This document shows, piece by piece, positions 1 through 6,698 of a DNA stretch of 6,885 nt. The translations under genes and the position numbers were made by a program. The stretch is taken from NCBI GenBank assembly GCA_900770015.1, contig CAAGIU010000126.1:1-6885 (forward strand), read 5' to 3'. Position 1 is the stretch's first letter, and each line of letters starts with the position of its first letter. Source of the stretch: an uncultured Oscillospiraceae bacterium. GTDB lineage: Bacteria > Bacillota_A > Clostridia > Oscillospirales > Oscillospiraceae. The notes under the pieces are model-generated. The model was not told the DNA's origin, searched no databases, and was given only the letters and a program-made list of their open reading frames with translations.

Positions 1-20
1 AGCGTATATTTGGAATGCCG

Positions 21-92
21 GACCCTCTCAGTCTGCCCCTATGGGGCAGCCAGCTCTCCCAAAGGGAGAGCCAAGGTCGCTTCGCTCCGAAG
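21..92. repeat. Hairpin-rich intergenic repeat (three 3-nt-loop hairpins)
   Basis: Three consecutive perfect hairpins lie in about 60 bases. CTGCCCC (33-39) pairs with GGGGCAG (43-49) across TAT. GCTCTCCC (53-60) pairs with GGGAGAGC (64-71) across AAA. CTTCG (80-84) pairs with CGAAG (88-92) across CTC. The first two are bracketed by GACC (21-24) and GGTC (75-78), a short inverted pair that could define the ends of a unit. No reading frame of note crosses it. The layout resembles the small dispersed intergenic repeats common in Clostridia genomes, but only one copy is visible here, so calling it a repeat is inference. Confidence 0.5.
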
Positions 93-146
93 AAACGACA
101 CCGCCAAATTACAATTTGCTGAGTTAACCCGATAAGCAATTAACAC

Positions 147-187
147 AAAAAAACGACGCCTTACCGTCATTGGGTGAGGCGTCGTTT
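147..187 (-). terminator. Rho-independent terminator closing the operon, probably bidirectional
   Basis: Bases 151-165 pair with 173-187: ten perfect pairs (AAACGACGCC with GGCGTCGTTT), then a T-A pair, one T-G wobble and three more pairs, around a 7-nt loop (166-172). Read on the minus strand the stem is followed by seven T residues (147-153, partly in the stem). It starts 16 nt after the PBP2 stop codon, so it ends the U32-maf-mreCD-pbp2 transcript. On the plus strand the stem is followed by a T-rich run (191-197), so it may also stop transcription coming from the left. Confidence 0.92.
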
Positions 188-203
188 CTGATTTTTTGGG
201 GGG

Positions 204-2324
204 TCAGCTGACCTGGTTTTCGTAGGTATAGACCTCGCTGGCGGCTTCCATTTCGAAGTAAGTCTCCAGAATGCTCTCCGCAACGACTGCCAGGGTGCTT
301 CCGTGGGCCACCTTTTCGCCGTAGACTGCCACGGCCACCTCGGGGTTCTCCATGGGGGCGAAGCAGATGAAGGCGCCGTGGTCGGAGCCGCCGGAGGAGT
401 GCTCGGCCGTACCGGTCTTGGCGCAGACGGCCACGGGGAAGGTCTTGATGGTCTCATGACCGCCGAAGTACTTGTTGGCGGTACCGCCGATCTCGGTGAT
501 GACCTTGCGCATACCGGTGGTGTACATTTCGTAGGTGTCGTAGGAGATCTCCATCTTGGAGACGATTTCCGGCTCCGTCTGCTTGATCAGCGTCCGGTAG
601 TCGGAGGATGCCACGCGGTTCAGGAAGGTTGCCCGGTAGCGGGTGCCCCGGTTGGCCAGGGTGCAGGCGTAGACGCACAGCTGCAGCGGGGTGAAACGGT
701 TCTCGGACTGGCCGATGGCCATCAGAACACGGTCGCCTGCGTTCCAGGTGGCGTCGGGGCCGGAGTAGGATGCGGCCTTGGATTCGGGGTTGGCGCGCCA
801 GCCGATCTTTTCCTCCAGCTCGATGCCGGTGGGCTCGCCCAGACCGAAGGCCTTGGCGGTTTCGTCCATCATCTGCCAGGTCATGCGGTAGCCCAGCTGG
901 TAGAAGAAGTAGTTGCACGACACCTTCAGGGCATCGGTGGCGTCGATGTTGCCGTGGGTGGCCAGGACGGAGGAATACAGCAGGCAGGTGGGGTTAAAGC
1001 CTTCCATGTTCGGCTCGTTGAAGACACCCTTGTCCTGGATGGTCTCCATGTAGTTCAGAATCCGTTCACCCTTGGAGTTGGTGTTCTGCATGGCGGCCAC
1101 CAGGGTACACATTTTGTAGGTGGAGCCGGGGGCGTAGGCTGCGCCGAAGGCACGGTTGAAGAAGGGCTTCTTTTCGTCCTCCATGATGGCGTCCCAGTCC
1201 TGGTTCATGGTTGCCAGGTTGAAGCTGGGATAGCTGGCGCAGGCCAGAATTTCGCCGGTCTTGACCTTCATGACGATGACGGCGGCGCCCTGGGCATCCG
1301 CGCCGGTGTTCTCGCCCTCGGCGGTGTTGATCTCCGGGTTGGTCAGATTCTGCATGACCTCCGCCAGGGAGTCCTCGGCAACCTTCTGCAATGTGATGTC
1401 GATGGTGGTTTCCACATTGTTGCCGGCGATGGGCTCCTTGCCCTCCAGGTAGGCCTGCTGGATGATGGCGCCGTCCTTACTGACCACGTCCAGACGGCTG
1501 CCGTCGATGCCGTGGAGGTATTCCTCGAAGGCCTCCTCAAAGCCGGACTGGCCGATGAGGGCGTCCATGGAGTAGCCCTGGCCCTGGTACTTTGCCCAGT
1601 CGGCATCGTCCATGCCGCCCATGTAGCCCAGAATGTGGGCGGCGTAGGTGGTATGGTATTCCCGGACGGTGGACGACTCGACCATCAGGCCGGGGGTGTT
1701 CAGCTCCAGGATGGCGGACAGGTCGTCGTTGGAGACGTCCTGGATGAAGACGTAGTTGGGCAGGTTGGTGACGCCGCGCAGGTCGAATTCGTAGCGCAGG
1801 CCGATGACGCCCCGGGCCTCCTCGTCGGTCCATTCCTCGGGCAGGTCATAGCGGTCACGCATTTTTTCCACCAGCAGCGGGGCGGTGACGTCGGGGTCGA
1901 GGCCCCAGTCCACCATGAAGTTCTGGAAATACCTCTGCCAGGAGGTGTTGTAGCTGTCCAGGGTGTAGGTGAAGGGGCGCTGGGCGGTGACGGGGAAGTG
2001 GTCGTTGTGGGAAACGCCCAATTCTTCGCACTTTTTCAGCAGGTTATACAGGTATTCGTTGCGGTTATCCGCGGATTTGATAACGTAATGGTTAAACACC
2101 AGGTCATAGCTGGCGCGGTTGCCCACCAGCACGTTGCCGTTGCGGTCCAGGATATCGCCCCGGGCGGCACGGACGGTGGTGATGGTGCGGTAGGTGGTTG
2201 CGTTGTCGGTGTTGCCTTTGGTTTCGATGATCTGCAGGGAAAAGAGCTTGAACGCGTACAGCGTCAGCACGATGCCGAAGATTGTCAGAAAGGTAAGGGA
2301 CCGAAATCGGGTCATTCTTTCCAT
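204..2324 (-). CDS. mrdA: Penicillin-binding protein 2 (class B PBP, elongasome transpeptidase)
   Basis: This 706-residue membrane-anchored D,D-transpeptidase crosslinks peptidoglycan stem peptides during side-wall elongation, normally with the SEDS glycosyltransferase RodA. One N-terminal membrane segment (about residues 10-31) is followed by the PBP dimerisation/pedestal domain (about 45-300, with the typical RGDILDRNGNVL stretch at 55-66) and the transpeptidase domain (about 345-685). All three active-site motifs are intact: STYK at 401-404 (catalytic Ser401), SCN at 469-471 and KTGTA at 636-640. There is no C-terminal PASTA domain, which argues against SpoVD or PBP2x, and the mreCD context favours the elongation PBP2 over a divisome FtsI. 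The start at 2324 has GGAGG six nt upstream (2331-2335); Met4 would be 15 nt from it. The gene overlaps mreD by 13 nt and is followed directly by the terminator. Confidence 0.93.
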   Translation of the reverse strand: MERMTRFRSLTFLTIFGIVLTLYAFKLFSLQIIETKGNTDNATTYRTITTVRAARGDILDRNGNVLVGNRASYDLVFNHYVIKSADNRNEYLYNLLKKCEELGVSHNDHFPVTAQRPFTYTLDSYNTSWQRYFQNFMVDWGLDPDVTAPLLVEKMRDRYDLPEEWTDEEARGVIGLRYEFDLRGVTNLPNYVFIQDVSNDDLSAILELNTPGLMVESSTVREYHTTYAAHILGYMGGMDDADWAKYQGQGYSMDALIGQSGFEEAFEEYLHGIDGSRLDVVSKDGAIIQQAYLEGKEPIAGNNVETTIDITLQKVAEDSLAEVMQNLTNPEINTAEGENTGADAQGAAVIVMKVKTGEILACASYPSFNLATMNQDWDAIMEDEKKPFFNRAFGAAYAPGSTYKMCTLVAAMQNTNSKGERILNYMETIQDKGVFNEPNMEGFNPTCLLYSSVLATHGNIDATDALKVSCNYFFYQLGYRMTWQMMDETAKAFGLGEPTGIELEEKIGWRANPESKAASYSGPDATWNAGDRVLMAIGQSENRFTPLQLCVYACTLANRGTRYRATFLNRVASSDYRTLIKQTEPEIVSKMEISYDTYEMYTTGMRKVITEIGGTANKYFGGHETIKTFPVAVCAKTGTAEHSSGGSDHGAFICFAPMENPEVAVAVYGEKVAHGSTLAVVAESILETYFEMEAASEVYTYENQVS

Positions 2325-3004
2325 GTGTTGCCTCCAATGAGTCCGATGCGGTTGATAAGACGGTATAGCGGGATCATCACAGCCACGGTCAGGGCGCCTG
2401 TGAGGAAGAATCTGGGGAACCGGTACCAGCGGGTCAGTCCCATGGACATGCCCACGATGTACAGGCCGATTTCATACAGCATCACGGCCAGGCCGGAGCA
2501 GAAGAGGATGGAGCCGGAGCTTCTGTGCCAGAACTGCTGGCGAAACAGCGAAGCGAGCATACCCAGCAAGGAAAGCATACCCACGCTGTAGGGCCCCGGG
2601 GCGGAGCCGGAGAAATAATAGATGCACGAGGCGATGAGGATAAAGACGCTGCCCACCTCGCTGCCCTCGATCACCGCGATGATCAGCATGACCCCCACGC
2701 ACAGGTCGGTGGTGGCGCCGAAGATGGAAATCTTGCTCATGATGCAGTCCTGTACCACCAGGCACAGCACGCACACGGCGATATACAGTCCCCAGCGCAG
2801 CAGCCGGTATTTCTGCACATCGGTCATATACAGCAGCCTGGAAAGGCTGACGCTCCGGCTGTCCGGCTTGAATTCGGATACGATCCGGCGGCGCACCCTG
2901 CGGGTCTTCCGGGCAGGCTGCTTGGCGCCGGAGCTGCGTCTGGAGGAGGCGGCTTTTGCGGGCGCCCGCTTTGCGCCGGAACGGGTTCGGGTTTCGTTTG
3001 CCAT
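2312..3004 (-). CDS. mreD: Rod-shape-determining protein MreD with polybasic N-terminal extension
   Basis: MreD is the polytopic membrane subunit of the rod (elongasome) complex, working with MreC, MreB, RodA and PBP2. The 230-residue protein shows about six hydrophobic segments (roughly 70-86, 101-113, 118-131, 139-153, 165-185 and 198-215), with the loop pattern and short charged C-terminus usual for MreD. Identification rests on this topology and on the position between mreC and PBP2; family sequence conservation is low. ATG 3004 is preferred over the in-frame TTG at 3016, because GAGG (3011-3014) is 6 nt before the ATG and overlaps the mreC stop. Unusual for a family typically near 160-180 residues is an N-terminal tail of about 65 residues: residues 1-40 contain 15 Lys/Arg and a single acidic residue. 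It is probably cytoplasmic. Confidence 0.85.
   Translation of the reverse strand: MANETRTRSGAKRAPAKAASSRRSSGAKQPARKTRRVRRRIVSEFKPDSRSVSLSRLLYMTDVQKYRLLRWGLYIAVCVLCLVVQDCIMSKISIFGATTDLCVGVMLIIAVIEGSEVGSVFILIASCIYYFSGSAPGPYSVGMLSLLGMLASLFRQQFWHRSSGSILFCSGLAVMLYEIGLYIVGMSMGLTRWYRFPRFFLTGALTVAVMIPLYRLINRIGLIGGNTWKE
2331..2335 (-). promoter_or_regulatory. PBP2 ribosome binding site inside mreD
   Basis: GGAGG on the minus strand lies 6 nt upstream of the PBP2 ATG (2322-2324). It is within the Gly-Gly codons near the C-terminus of MreD, whose stop is at 2312-2314, downstream of the PBP2 start. Ribosomes finishing mreD therefore clear the PBP2 initiation region, which suggests translational coupling and matched amounts of MreD and PBP2. 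Confidence 0.8.
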
Positions 3005-3010
3005 GGCTTG

Positions 3011-3014
3011 CCTC
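3011..3014 (-). promoter_or_regulatory. mreD ribosome binding site overlapping the mreC stop
   Basis: GAGG on the minus strand is 6 nt from ATG 3004 and shares bases with the mreC TGA (3013-3015). It decides the mreD start: the TTG at 3014-3016 overlaps this site and has no comparable site of its own. Confidence 0.7.
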
Positions 3015-3843
3015 AATTCGAAGTGAAGTTGGTCAGGATGAACACCTGCTCCAGGGAGCTGATCTCCGCCGCGGGCTCCAGCACGGCGTACTTGGCAACG
3101 CCGGTTTCCTTGAAGCCTGCGTCCACCACGTGGCCCAGGATCAATCCTCTGGGGTACACCGTGGAGCCGGAGGTCACCACCTGGTCCTTGTTGCGGATGA
3201 TGGCGGAGGAGGGCAGGTAGTCCATGGTCAGCAATCTCTCATTGCCGCTGATATAGCCGCCGCTGACCATGCCGTTGTAGCCGGAGGTGGAGATGGTGGC
3301 GGAAATTTCCAGGGTGGAGTCCAGCACGGTTTTGATGACGGAGAAATTGGGGCCCACCTGGGTCACCAGACCCACCACCTCGCCGTTGTCGGTGATGGCG
3401 CACATGTTTTCGGCGATGCCGGAGTCGGAGCCGCGGTTGATGGTGAAGGTGTTGGACCAGTCGGTGGAGCTCCAGCCGATGATGTAGCCGTCCACCAGAT
3501 CGTAGTCCTCATGGGTCTCCTTCAGGCCGATGATGTTGCGCAGACGGGCGTTTTCACGGGTGGTGGCGTCGGCCTGACGGGCCACGTCCTCCATTTCCGC
3601 GATGCTGGCCTTCAGCGCTTCGTTTTCCGCCTCCAGCGCCTCATAGCGGAACATATAGCTGTAGTACCGCTCGGCGGTGCGGGTCAGGGCGGTGCCGGCT
3701 GCCCGGAAGGGGGTCAGAACGCCCTGAATCACCAGCTCCGGGACGCTTCGGTTGGTCAGGCCGGACATGACCGAGAGCACGGCGGTGAGCAGAAGCGCAA
3801 TGATCACCAGAATGCGCAGTTTGGTGTTGAAAAGCTGTCTCAT
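3013..3843 (-). CDS. mreC: Rod-shape-determining protein MreC
   Basis: This 276-residue bitopic elongasome protein is thought to switch PBP2 to its active form and link it to MreD and cytoskeletal MreB. A short basic N-terminus (MRQLFNTKLR) precedes one membrane segment (about 11-28). An alpha-helical coiled-coil region follows (about 60-108, with the Glu/Ala/Leu-rich stretch EALEAENEALKASIAEME), then the extracytoplasmic two-lobed beta domain (about 115-272). Family landmarks are NTFTINRGSDSGIAENM (131-147), VVTSGSTVYPRGLILGHV (222-239) and the C-terminal YAVLEPAAEISSLEQVFIL (252-270). Length is normal. The ATG shares an ATGA 4-nt overlap with the maf stop, and GGAGG sits 10 nt upstream, slightly far, consistent with coupled re-initiation. 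The gene before it is maf, not mreB. Confidence 0.95.
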   Translation of the reverse strand: MRQLFNTKLRILVIIALLLTAVLSVMSGLTNRSVPELVIQGVLTPFRAAGTALTRTAERYYSYMFRYEALEAENEALKASIAEMEDVARQADATTRENARLRNIIGLKETHEDYDLVDGYIIGWSSTDWSNTFTINRGSDSGIAENMCAITDNGEVVGLVTQVGPNFSVIKTVLDSTLEISATISTSGYNGMVSGGYISGNERLLTMDYLPSSAIIRNKDQVVTSGSTVYPRGLILGHVVDAGFKETGVAKYAVLEPAAEISSLEQVFILTNFTSN

Positions 3844-4418
3844 GGCTGTGTTTCCTCCAAAGTTTCGGGCAGGATTTTTTTCAGCGCCTGCCCCAGACGG
3901 CAGACCGGAAGACCCATAACATTATAGTAGTCCCCGCGGATGCCGGGGCAGAACCGGGCCGCGCCGCCCTGGATGCCGTAGGCGCCGGCCTTGTCCATGG
4001 GCTCGCCGGAGGCAACATACGCCCGGATCTCCCCATCGGTCAGCTCCCGGAAGGTAAGGTCCGTGACCTCGGTGAAGGTTTCGGCCCTGTCGCCCCGGAG
4101 CACGGTGCAGCCGGTCATCACCTGGTGCTCCCTGCCGGAGAGCAGGCGCAGCATGGCGGCGGCTTCCTCCGGGCTGTGGGGCTTGCCCAGCACCCGGCCC
4201 TGGCAGACCACGATGGTGTCGGCGGCCACCACCACGTCGTCGGGCTCCCGCCGCACGGCCAGCGCCTTGCAGCGGCTGACCCGGGCCACCTCGTCGTAAG
4301 GGGGCTTGCCGGGGTCCATGGTTTCGTCAATGTCCGCTGCCCGGATGACGAAGGGGATGTGGAAGAACTCCATCAGCTCCTTGCGCCGGGGGGAGGCGGA
4401 GGCAAGAATGAGTTGCAT
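3840..4418 (-). CDS. maf: Maf family nucleotide pyrophosphatase (probably dTTP/UTP type)
   Basis: Maf enzymes hydrolyse nucleoside triphosphates to the monophosphate and pyrophosphate. The YhdE-like branch acts on dTTP, UTP and modified pyrimidine nucleotides, giving a house-cleaning role in the cytoplasm; overexpression of Maf is known to affect septation in Bacillus. The 192-residue length is normal. Visible motifs are the N-terminal loop SASPRRKEL (7-15), Glu32 in DIDETMD, Lys51, AADTIV (65-70) with the probable catalytic Asp67, GKP (78-80), DKAGAYGIQGG (142-152, Gln150) and GDYYNVMGLP (162-171). The set favours the dTTP/UTP branch over the m7GTP-specific YceF branch, though this was judged by eye. 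The start has AAAGGA about 10 nt upstream. The gene is 31 nt downstream of the U32 gene and overlaps mreC by 4 nt. Linkage of maf to mre genes is common in Firmicutes. Confidence 0.95.
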   Translation of the reverse strand: MQLILASASPRRKELMEFFHIPFVIRAADIDETMDPGKPPYDEVARVSRCKALAVRREPDDVVVAADTIVVCQGRVLGKPHSPEEAAAMLRLLSGREHQVMTGCTVLRGDRAETFTEVTDLTFRELTDGEIRAYVASGEPMDKAGAYGIQGGAARFCPGIRGDYYNVMGLPVCRLGQALKKILPETLEETQP

Positions 4419-4449
4419 AGCAGGTTTGTCCTTTCAGGATTCGCGCAGA

Positions 4450-6531
4450 TTATTCCACGCCCCGCAGATACAGGCCTCTGGTGCAGGAGCCGGGATCGAA
4501 GGGGACGGGATTGATGTATTCGCCGATGACCCGGTCCACTTCCCGGGGGTTCTCGGTGGTGAAGTACAGCCGCACCGCCCACAATCCCAGCTTGCGCAGG
4601 TCGTCCTGACGGTCCAGCCAGCTGAGCTTCTTGCCGTTGAGCAGCACGCTGCGGCAGCTGCCGCCGTCGCGGATGACGGGGAACTCGGCGCCGGTTTTGT
4701 CGGTGAGCTTGGTGGCGGACAGATGGCAGGAGCATTCGCCGGTGCGGTTGCGGCTCAGGCAGTGCTCGGTGACCATCAGCGGCAGGCGGCCGTAGATGAT
4801 GATCTCCGAGGGCAGCGCCTTGCTGATGTCCCGGATCTGGGGCAGGGTCATCTCAAAGCTCAGGGCCGCCGAGGCCAGCTCCAGCCGCTGCAGCAGGTTC
4901 ATGGATGCGGAGTTGAAGATGTTCAGGCCGGTGTCGCCGTGGATGCGCATACCGGCCTCCCGGGCGGGGATGATGAGCCCCAGATTGCCCACCAGCACGT
5001 CCTTGATGCCCAGGGCCAGCAGGTCTTCCATGCTGCTGCGGAGCTTGGGAATCTCGCCGTCGTGGACGATTCTGGGCAGCACGGCGGCCACCCGGCCCCG
5101 TTTGCCCAGGGTTTTTGCCAGCACCGGGTCCTCGGTGAGCAGGTGGATGGGCACATAGAGCATGGCGGTCTCGGTGTTCACCAGCCTCTGGGTGAGCTGC
5201 TCCCGGGTGGTGATCTGGACGGTCAGGCCGGGCAGCTCGGTTTTGCCCTTGTAGTTGGGCACGGGCTTGGCGGCGCGGACGGTGCGCTCCTCGGTTCTGC
5301 CCCGGACGGCGGTGAGCTGGTTCAAGAGATCTCTGCGCATGCCGTTGATGACGGAGGCGGAAATGGTCAGGCCGGGGTCCACATGGGTGCGGACCTCCAC
5401 GCAGCGGAAGGGGGTGCCGCCGGTCTTGGCGATCCACTGGCTCAGCACCTGACCGCTCAGCGGCACGGTCCTTGCCAGCTCCGGCCGGGGGCCGGTGACG
5501 GTGAGGGTGCGCCCTTCGGGATCGGTGACGGACAGGCTGGTGCCGTCCACGCTGACCACGCACCGGAATTTCACATCCACCAGGGCGGATTCGCCGGACT
5601 CATAGGTCTGCCGCGCTTCCTGGAGCCACTGGGGATCGTCGTGGGTATCGGTGCGGGTGCCGAACATCTTGGCGTTGACCCGGTTGGTGTAGTAGCCGTT
5701 GGTGAAGCCCTGGCGGTTGAAGGAGGTGTAGAGGGCGTCCATCATCTCGTTGGTGACCTCGCCCGTATCGATGGCCTTGCGGTAGACGCCGGTGACGGTG
5801 GCCACATACTCCGGCCGCTTCATCCGCCCCTCCAGCTTCACGGAGGCGACGCCCATCTCCTCCAGCTCTTTGACGTAGTGCACCAGGCAGTTGTCCTTCA
5901 GGCTCAGGGGGTAGCGGTTCTCCCAGCGGCCGTAGCCGTAGCTCTGGCGGCAGGGCTGGGCGCAGCGGCCCCGGTTGCCGGACCTGCCGCCGATCATGGC
6001 GGACAGATAGCACTGGCCGGAATAGCACATGCACAGCGCGCCGTGGACAAACACCTCGATCTCGATGGGCGAATGGGTGCAGATATAGCGGATCTCCTCC
6101 CGGTTCAGCTCCCGGCTGAGCACCACCCGGTTCAGGCCCATGGCGGCGCAGAGCTGGACGCCGGGCAGACTGTGGACGGTCATCTGGGTGGAGCCGTGGA
6201 TGCTGACCCCGGGGGCGATCTGACGGCACAGCTGGGCCACCCCCAGATCCTGGACGATGAAGGCGTCGATGCCCATCCGGGCGGTCTGGGAGATGAGGTC
6301 GGCTATTTTCTTATATTCCCGGTCGGTGACCAGGGTATTCAGGGCCAGGTGCACAGCCACGCCCCGGACATGGCAGTATTTCAGGGCCTCGCCCAAGGTC
6401 TCCAGGGTGAAGTTTTTGGCGCCCTGCCGGGCATTGAAGGTGCCGATGCCCAGGTACACGGCATTGGCGCCATTCTGAACCGCCGCGCGCAGCGCTTCCA
6501 TGGAGCCGGCGGGGGATAGCAATTCCAGCAT
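4450..6531 (-). CDS. Long U32-family (peptidase U32/RlhA-like) protein with two cysteine clusters
   Basis: U32 proteins were named as collagenase-like peptidases, but the characterised bacterial members RlhA, TrhP and UbiU/UbiV are iron-sulfur proteins acting in RNA or quinone hydroxylation. The 693-residue length puts this one with the long RlhA-type form. The N-terminal U32 barrel begins ELLSPAGSMEALRAAVQNGA and carries the signature around 160-200: Cys167, Cys174, Cys190 and Cys194, within FVHGALCMCYSGQC and NRGRCAQPCR, plus KLEGRMKRPEYV (232-243). A middle DUF3656/collagenase-like region spans about 300-415. The C-terminal part (about 430-670) looks like a second, diverged U32 half, with HGDTGLNIFNSAS (531-543), YGRLPLMVTEHC (580-591) and Cys591, Cys600, Cys602 and Cys626. 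First gene of the operon. The in-frame ATG at 6546 is disfavoured because its bases form the ribosome binding site of ATG 6531. Substrate unknown; rRNA or tRNA modification is the best guess. Confidence 0.88.
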   Translation of the reverse strand: MLELLSPAGSMEALRAAVQNGANAVYLGIGTFNARQGAKNFTLETLGEALKYCHVRGVAVHLALNTLVTDREYKKIADLISQTARMGIDAFIVQDLGVAQLCRQIAPGVSIHGSTQMTVHSLPGVQLCAAMGLNRVVLSRELNREEIRYICTHSPIEIEVFVHGALCMCYSGQCYLSAMIGGRSGNRGRCAQPCRQSYGYGRWENRYPLSLKDNCLVHYVKELEEMGVASVKLEGRMKRPEYVATVTGVYRKAIDTGEVTNEMMDALYTSFNRQGFTNGYYTNRVNAKMFGTRTDTHDDPQWLQEARQTYESGESALVDVKFRCVVSVDGTSLSVTDPEGRTLTVTGPRPELARTVPLSGQVLSQWIAKTGGTPFRCVEVRTHVDPGLTISASVINGMRRDLLNQLTAVRGRTEERTVRAAKPVPNYKGKTELPGLTVQITTREQLTQRLVNTETAMLYVPIHLLTEDPVLAKTLGKRGRVAAVLPRIVHDGEIPKLRSSMEDLLALGIKDVLVGNLGLIIPAREAGMRIHGDTGLNIFNSASMNLLQRLELASAALSFEMTLPQIRDISKALPSEIIIYGRLPLMVTEHCLSRNRTGECSCHLSATKLTDKTGAEFPVIRDGGSCRSVLLNGKKLSWLDRQDDLRKLGLWAVRLYFTTENPREVDRVIGEYINPVPFDPGSCTRGLYLRGVE

Positions 6532-6537
6532 ATATTT

Positions 6538-6544
6538 TCTCTCC
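6538..6544 (-). promoter_or_regulatory. Ribosome binding site deciding the U32 start
   Basis: GGAGAGA on the minus strand ends 6 nt before ATG 6531. The upstream in-frame ATG (6544-6546) shares its last base with this site, has no ribosome binding site of its own and would lie only about 11 nt from the predicted transcription start. Starting at 6531 also gives the usual U32 N-terminus, MLELLSPAGS. Confidence 0.8.
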
Positions 6545-6563
6545 ATATGGTATACTTAAACGC

Positions 6564-6592
6564 ATTATAGCACAGCTGAGAAGAACTTTCCA
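6564..6592 (-). promoter_or_regulatory. Sigma-A type promoter of the U32-maf-mreCD-pbp2 operon
   Basis: The minus strand carries a perfect -10 TATAAT (6564-6569) with an upstream TG (TGC before the hexamer, an extended -10). A four-of-six -35 match, TGGAAA (6587-6592), sits at the optimal 17-nt spacing. The predicted transcript start is near 6557, giving a leader of about 25 nt that holds only the ribosome binding site. No operator or riboswitch fits between promoter and gene. Confidence 0.78.
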
Positions 6593-6638
6593 CCCTTTTG
6601 GCGCGGTTTTCATGAAAAATTAAAGGTTTGATAACAGG

Positions 6639-6661
6639 AAAACCCTCCCATCCCGGGAGGG
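6639..6661 (-). terminator. Minus-strand hairpin terminator upstream of the operon promoter
   Basis: CCCTCCC and GGGAGGG (6643-6649 with 6655-6661) form a perfect 7-bp, almost all G-C stem with a 5-nt loop. On the minus strand it is followed by TTTT (6639-6642). The U run is short, so efficiency is uncertain. It would stop transcripts entering from the right before they reach the operon promoter at 6564-6592. No gene that it would terminate is visible in the window. Confidence 0.55.
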
Positions 6662-6698
6662 TCAGGCAGTATGCACAACAAATTCCCGCCATGCCGTC

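Noticed and set aside
303..2591. A 762-codon open frame on the plus strand
   Set aside because: It is the antisense shadow of PBP2 and part of mreD. The translation is low-complexity (Gly, Val, His, Asp and Gln rich) with no domain, while the opposite strand has complete catalytic motifs. It reflects high GC at third codon positions.
3014..3016. TTG as the mreD start, giving 234 residues
   Set aside because: It overlaps the mreC stop and the GAGG ribosome binding site that is correctly spaced for ATG 3004.
2956..3927. A 323-codon open frame on the plus strand opposite mreC
   Set aside because: It has a shadow composition and spans the ends of three well-supported minus-strand genes.
4419..4449. 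Internal promoter or terminator between the U32 gene and maf
   Set aside because: The 31-nt gap has no stem with a T run and no -10/-35 pair; only the maf ribosome binding site is visible.
4306..6519. A 737-codon open frame on the plus strand
   Set aside because: It is the antisense shadow of the U32 gene and the end of maf. It has the same Gly/Ala/His/Asp-rich low complexity and no recognisable family, and no ribosome binding site was recognised.
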